Source: an uncultured Collinsella sp. (GTDB lineage: Bacteria > Actinomycetota > Coriobacteriia > Coriobacteriales > Coriobacteriaceae). Taken from it: 5,985 nt of DNA. A program made the position numbers and the translations under genes. Within the stretch, counting starts at the first letter, position 1. Each line of letters starts with the position of its first letter. The notes under the pieces were generated by a model. The model did not search any database. It worked only from the letters and a program-made list of their open reading frames with translations, and had not been told where the DNA came from. The stretch covers positions 1 through 5,985 of the forward strand of contig CABTZA010000112.1 of assembly GCA_902489225.1 (NCBI GenBank), written 5' to 3'. Of this stretch, positions 4,478 through 5,985 are shown one piece after another.

Positions 4478-5985
4478 ATGCCCCGTATCGATCTCGCAGA
4501 ACTTGCCGAGCAGTCTTTTGGCATCTCGCTCGAGCAGCTCGATGACCGTCGCATTTACAAACTGCTTGTTAAGCTCGTGCAGAAGCGCTCAGCCGCCTGC
4601 CCGCTCAACAATGGCAAGAAAAAGCTTTATTACATCTCCGCCGAATTCTTGATCGGCAAGCTGCTCATCAACAACATGATCGACCTCGGTATCTATAGCG
4701 AGGTTAAGGACCAGCTCACCGCCGCGGGCCACGACCTCAATAAGATTGAGGAGTTTGAGGTCGAACCGTCGCTCGGCAACGGCGGCCTGGGCCGCCTGGC
4801 CGCGTGCTTCCTGGATTCCATCGCCACGCTGGGCCTGACCGGCGACGGCGTGGGCCTCAACTACCACTACGGCCTGTTCCGCCAGCGCTTTGTCGACAAT
4901 CAGCAGAAGGCCGTCCCCGACGAGTGGCTCGGCGAGCAGGATATCCTGATCGATGACGACCGCTCCTACACTGTTGAGTTCGGCGACTTTGCCGTCACCT
5001 CCAAGCTCGTCAACATCGACGTGCCTGGCTATGGCCAGCCCGCCAAGAATCGCCTGCGCCTGTTCGACCTGGCGAGTGTCGACGACGGCCTGGTACCCGG
5101 CAGCTCCATCGACTTCGACAAGACCGAGATCGCCAAGAACCTCACCTTGTTCCTCTACCCCGACGATTCTGACGAGCAGGGCCGCCTGCTTCGCATCTAC
5201 CAGGAATACTTCATGGTGAGCAACGCCGCCCAGCTCCTGATCGACGAGGCCATCGAGCGCGGCAGCAACCTGCACGATCTGGCCGACTACGCCGTGGTCC
5301 AGATTAACGATACGCACCCCACCATGGTCATCCCCGAGCTCATTCGCTTGCTCACCACCAAGCACGACATCGAGTTTGACGAGGCCGTGACCATCGTACG
5401 CTCCATGGTCGCCTACACTAACCACACGATTCTTGCCGAGGCGCTCGAAAAGTGGCCGCTCACCAGCCTGCAGAAGGTCTCCCCTGCCATCGCCGACATT
5501 ATCGTCAAGCTCGATGAGATCGCGAAGGCCGAGCACGATGACCCGCGCGTCGCCATCATCGACGAACACGATACCGTCCACATGGCCCACATGGACATCC
5601 ACTTTGGCTTCTCCATCAACGGCGTAGCCGCCCTCCACACCAAGATCCTGGAGGACACCGAGCTTCATCCGTTCTACGAGATCTACCCCGAGAAGTTCTC
5701 CAATAAGACCAACGGCATCACCTTCCGCCGCTGGATCCAGGGAGCCAACCCCGCGCTTGCCAGCCTGCTCGACGATGTGATCGGTACCGATTGGCGCAGC
5801 ACCGGCGACCTGAGCAAGCTCGCCGACTTCGCCGACGATAAGAGCATTCTTGAGCGCTTGGCCGCCACCAAGGCCGAAGCCAAAACCATCATGCGCGAGT
5901 TTATGGCGCTCGAACAGGGCGTGACGATCCCCTCCAACGCGATCATCGATGTTCAGGTCAAGCGTATCCACGAGTACAAGCGCCA
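4478..5985 (+). CDS. glgP: Glycogen/maltodextrin phosphorylase (GT35), 5' part; gene runs off the window
   Basis: This pyridoxal-phosphate enzyme splits terminal alpha-1,4-linked glucose with phosphate, giving glucose-1-phosphate, in the cytoplasm. ATG 4478 has a strong AGGAGG four bases upstream. The frame stays open to the right edge: 502 codons of a family usually near 750-850. Family motifs in order are YYISAEFLIGK (51-61), EPSLGNGGLGRLAACFLDS (96-114), GLNYHYGLFRQ (126-136), NRLRLFD (191-197) and NLTLFLYPDD (221-230). Then follow VQINDTHPTMVIPEL (274-288), AYTNHT (312-317, its His being a substrate contact in the muscle enzyme), NGVAALH (381-387), NKTNGITFRRW (409-419) and KRIHEYKR (495-502). 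The pyridoxal-phosphate lysine lies beyond the edge. Only about 50 residues precede ISAEFLIG, so there is no room for the long N-terminal regulatory extension of animal enzymes. Next to malQ it probably acts on maltodextrin or glycogen; malP would be an equally fair symbol. Confidence 0.93.
   Translation, partial: MPRIDLAELAEQSFGISLEQLDDRRIYKLLVKLVQKRSAACPLNNGKKKLYYISAEFLIGKLLINNMIDLGIYSEVKDQLTAAGHDLNKIEEFEVEPSLGNGGLGRLAACFLDSIATLGLTGDGVGLNYHYGLFRQRFVDNQQKAVPDEWLGEQDILIDDDRSYTVEFGDFAVTSKLVNIDVPGYGQPAKNRLRLFDLASVDDGLVPGSSIDFDKTEIAKNLTLFLYPDDSDEQGRLLRIYQEYFMVSNAAQLLIDEAIERGSNLHDLADYAVVQINDTHPTMVIPELIRLLTTKHDIEFDEAVTIVRSMVAYTNHTILAEALEKWPLTSLQKVSPAIADIIVKLDEIAKAEHDDPRVAIIDEHDTVHMAHMDIHFGFSINGVAALHTKILEDTELHPFYEIYPEKFSNKTNGITFRRWIQGANPALASLLDDVIGTDWRSTGDLSKLADFADDKSILERLAATKAEAKTIMREFMALEQGVTIPSNAIIDVQVKRIHEYKR

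Noticed and set aside
4589..5971. Long open frame (460 codons) on the minus strand opposite the phosphorylase gene
   Set aside because: The plus strand encodes clear phosphorylase motifs throughout. The antisense frame is open only because of the C/G-ending codons, and its product is a low-complexity Val/Gly/Asp/Leu-rich sequence with no recognisable domain.

Overview
The window reads as chromosomal DNA of a high-G+C Gram-positive anaerobe, most likely a coriobacterium such as Collinsella. This is inferred from the strong C/G bias at third codon positions, the actinobacterial style of the proteins and the gene mix; no marker gene in the window proves it. There are four protein genes, no RNA gene, no mobile element and no CRISPR array.

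Layout. Positions 1-88 hold two stem-loops behind a leftward gene; the outer one (1-23) is probably its terminator, cut by the window edge. Positions 89-1294 (minus strand) encode an exported PcsB-like cell-wall hydrolase: a twin-arginine-like signal, a long coiled coil, an Ala/Gly/Ser linker and a C-terminal Cys/His peptidase domain. Positions 1295-1560 are a divergent, partly A+T-rich spacer with repeated TACATAT elements. Positions 1561-2622 encode UDP-glucose 4-epimerase (galE), closed by a textbook terminator at 2645-2679. Positions 2680-2843 carry a promoter with an inverted-repeat operator candidate and a leader of about 80 bases for malQ (4-alpha-glucanotransferase, 2844-4349). A second hairpin (4397-4430) and a small inverted repeat (4451-4468) separate malQ from a glycogen/maltodextrin phosphorylase gene that starts at 4478 and is still open at the right edge (502 codons seen).

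How the genes fit together. MalQ and the phosphorylase are the classic pair for intracellular breakdown of maltodextrin or glycogen. MalQ rebuilds short maltooligosaccharides into longer chains, and the phosphorylase removes glucose-1-phosphate from the chain ends. GalE interconverts UDP-glucose and UDP-galactose, linking galactose use to the glucose-1-phosphate/UDP-glucose pool and to envelope polysaccharides. The hydrolase is a separate cell-wall gene transcribed in the opposite direction.

No undescribed system is evident. The items most worth a second look are the malQ promoter/operator, an unusual residue at the substrate-size position of GalE, the twin-arginine-like signal on a PcsB-type protein, and the repeats in the intergenic regions.
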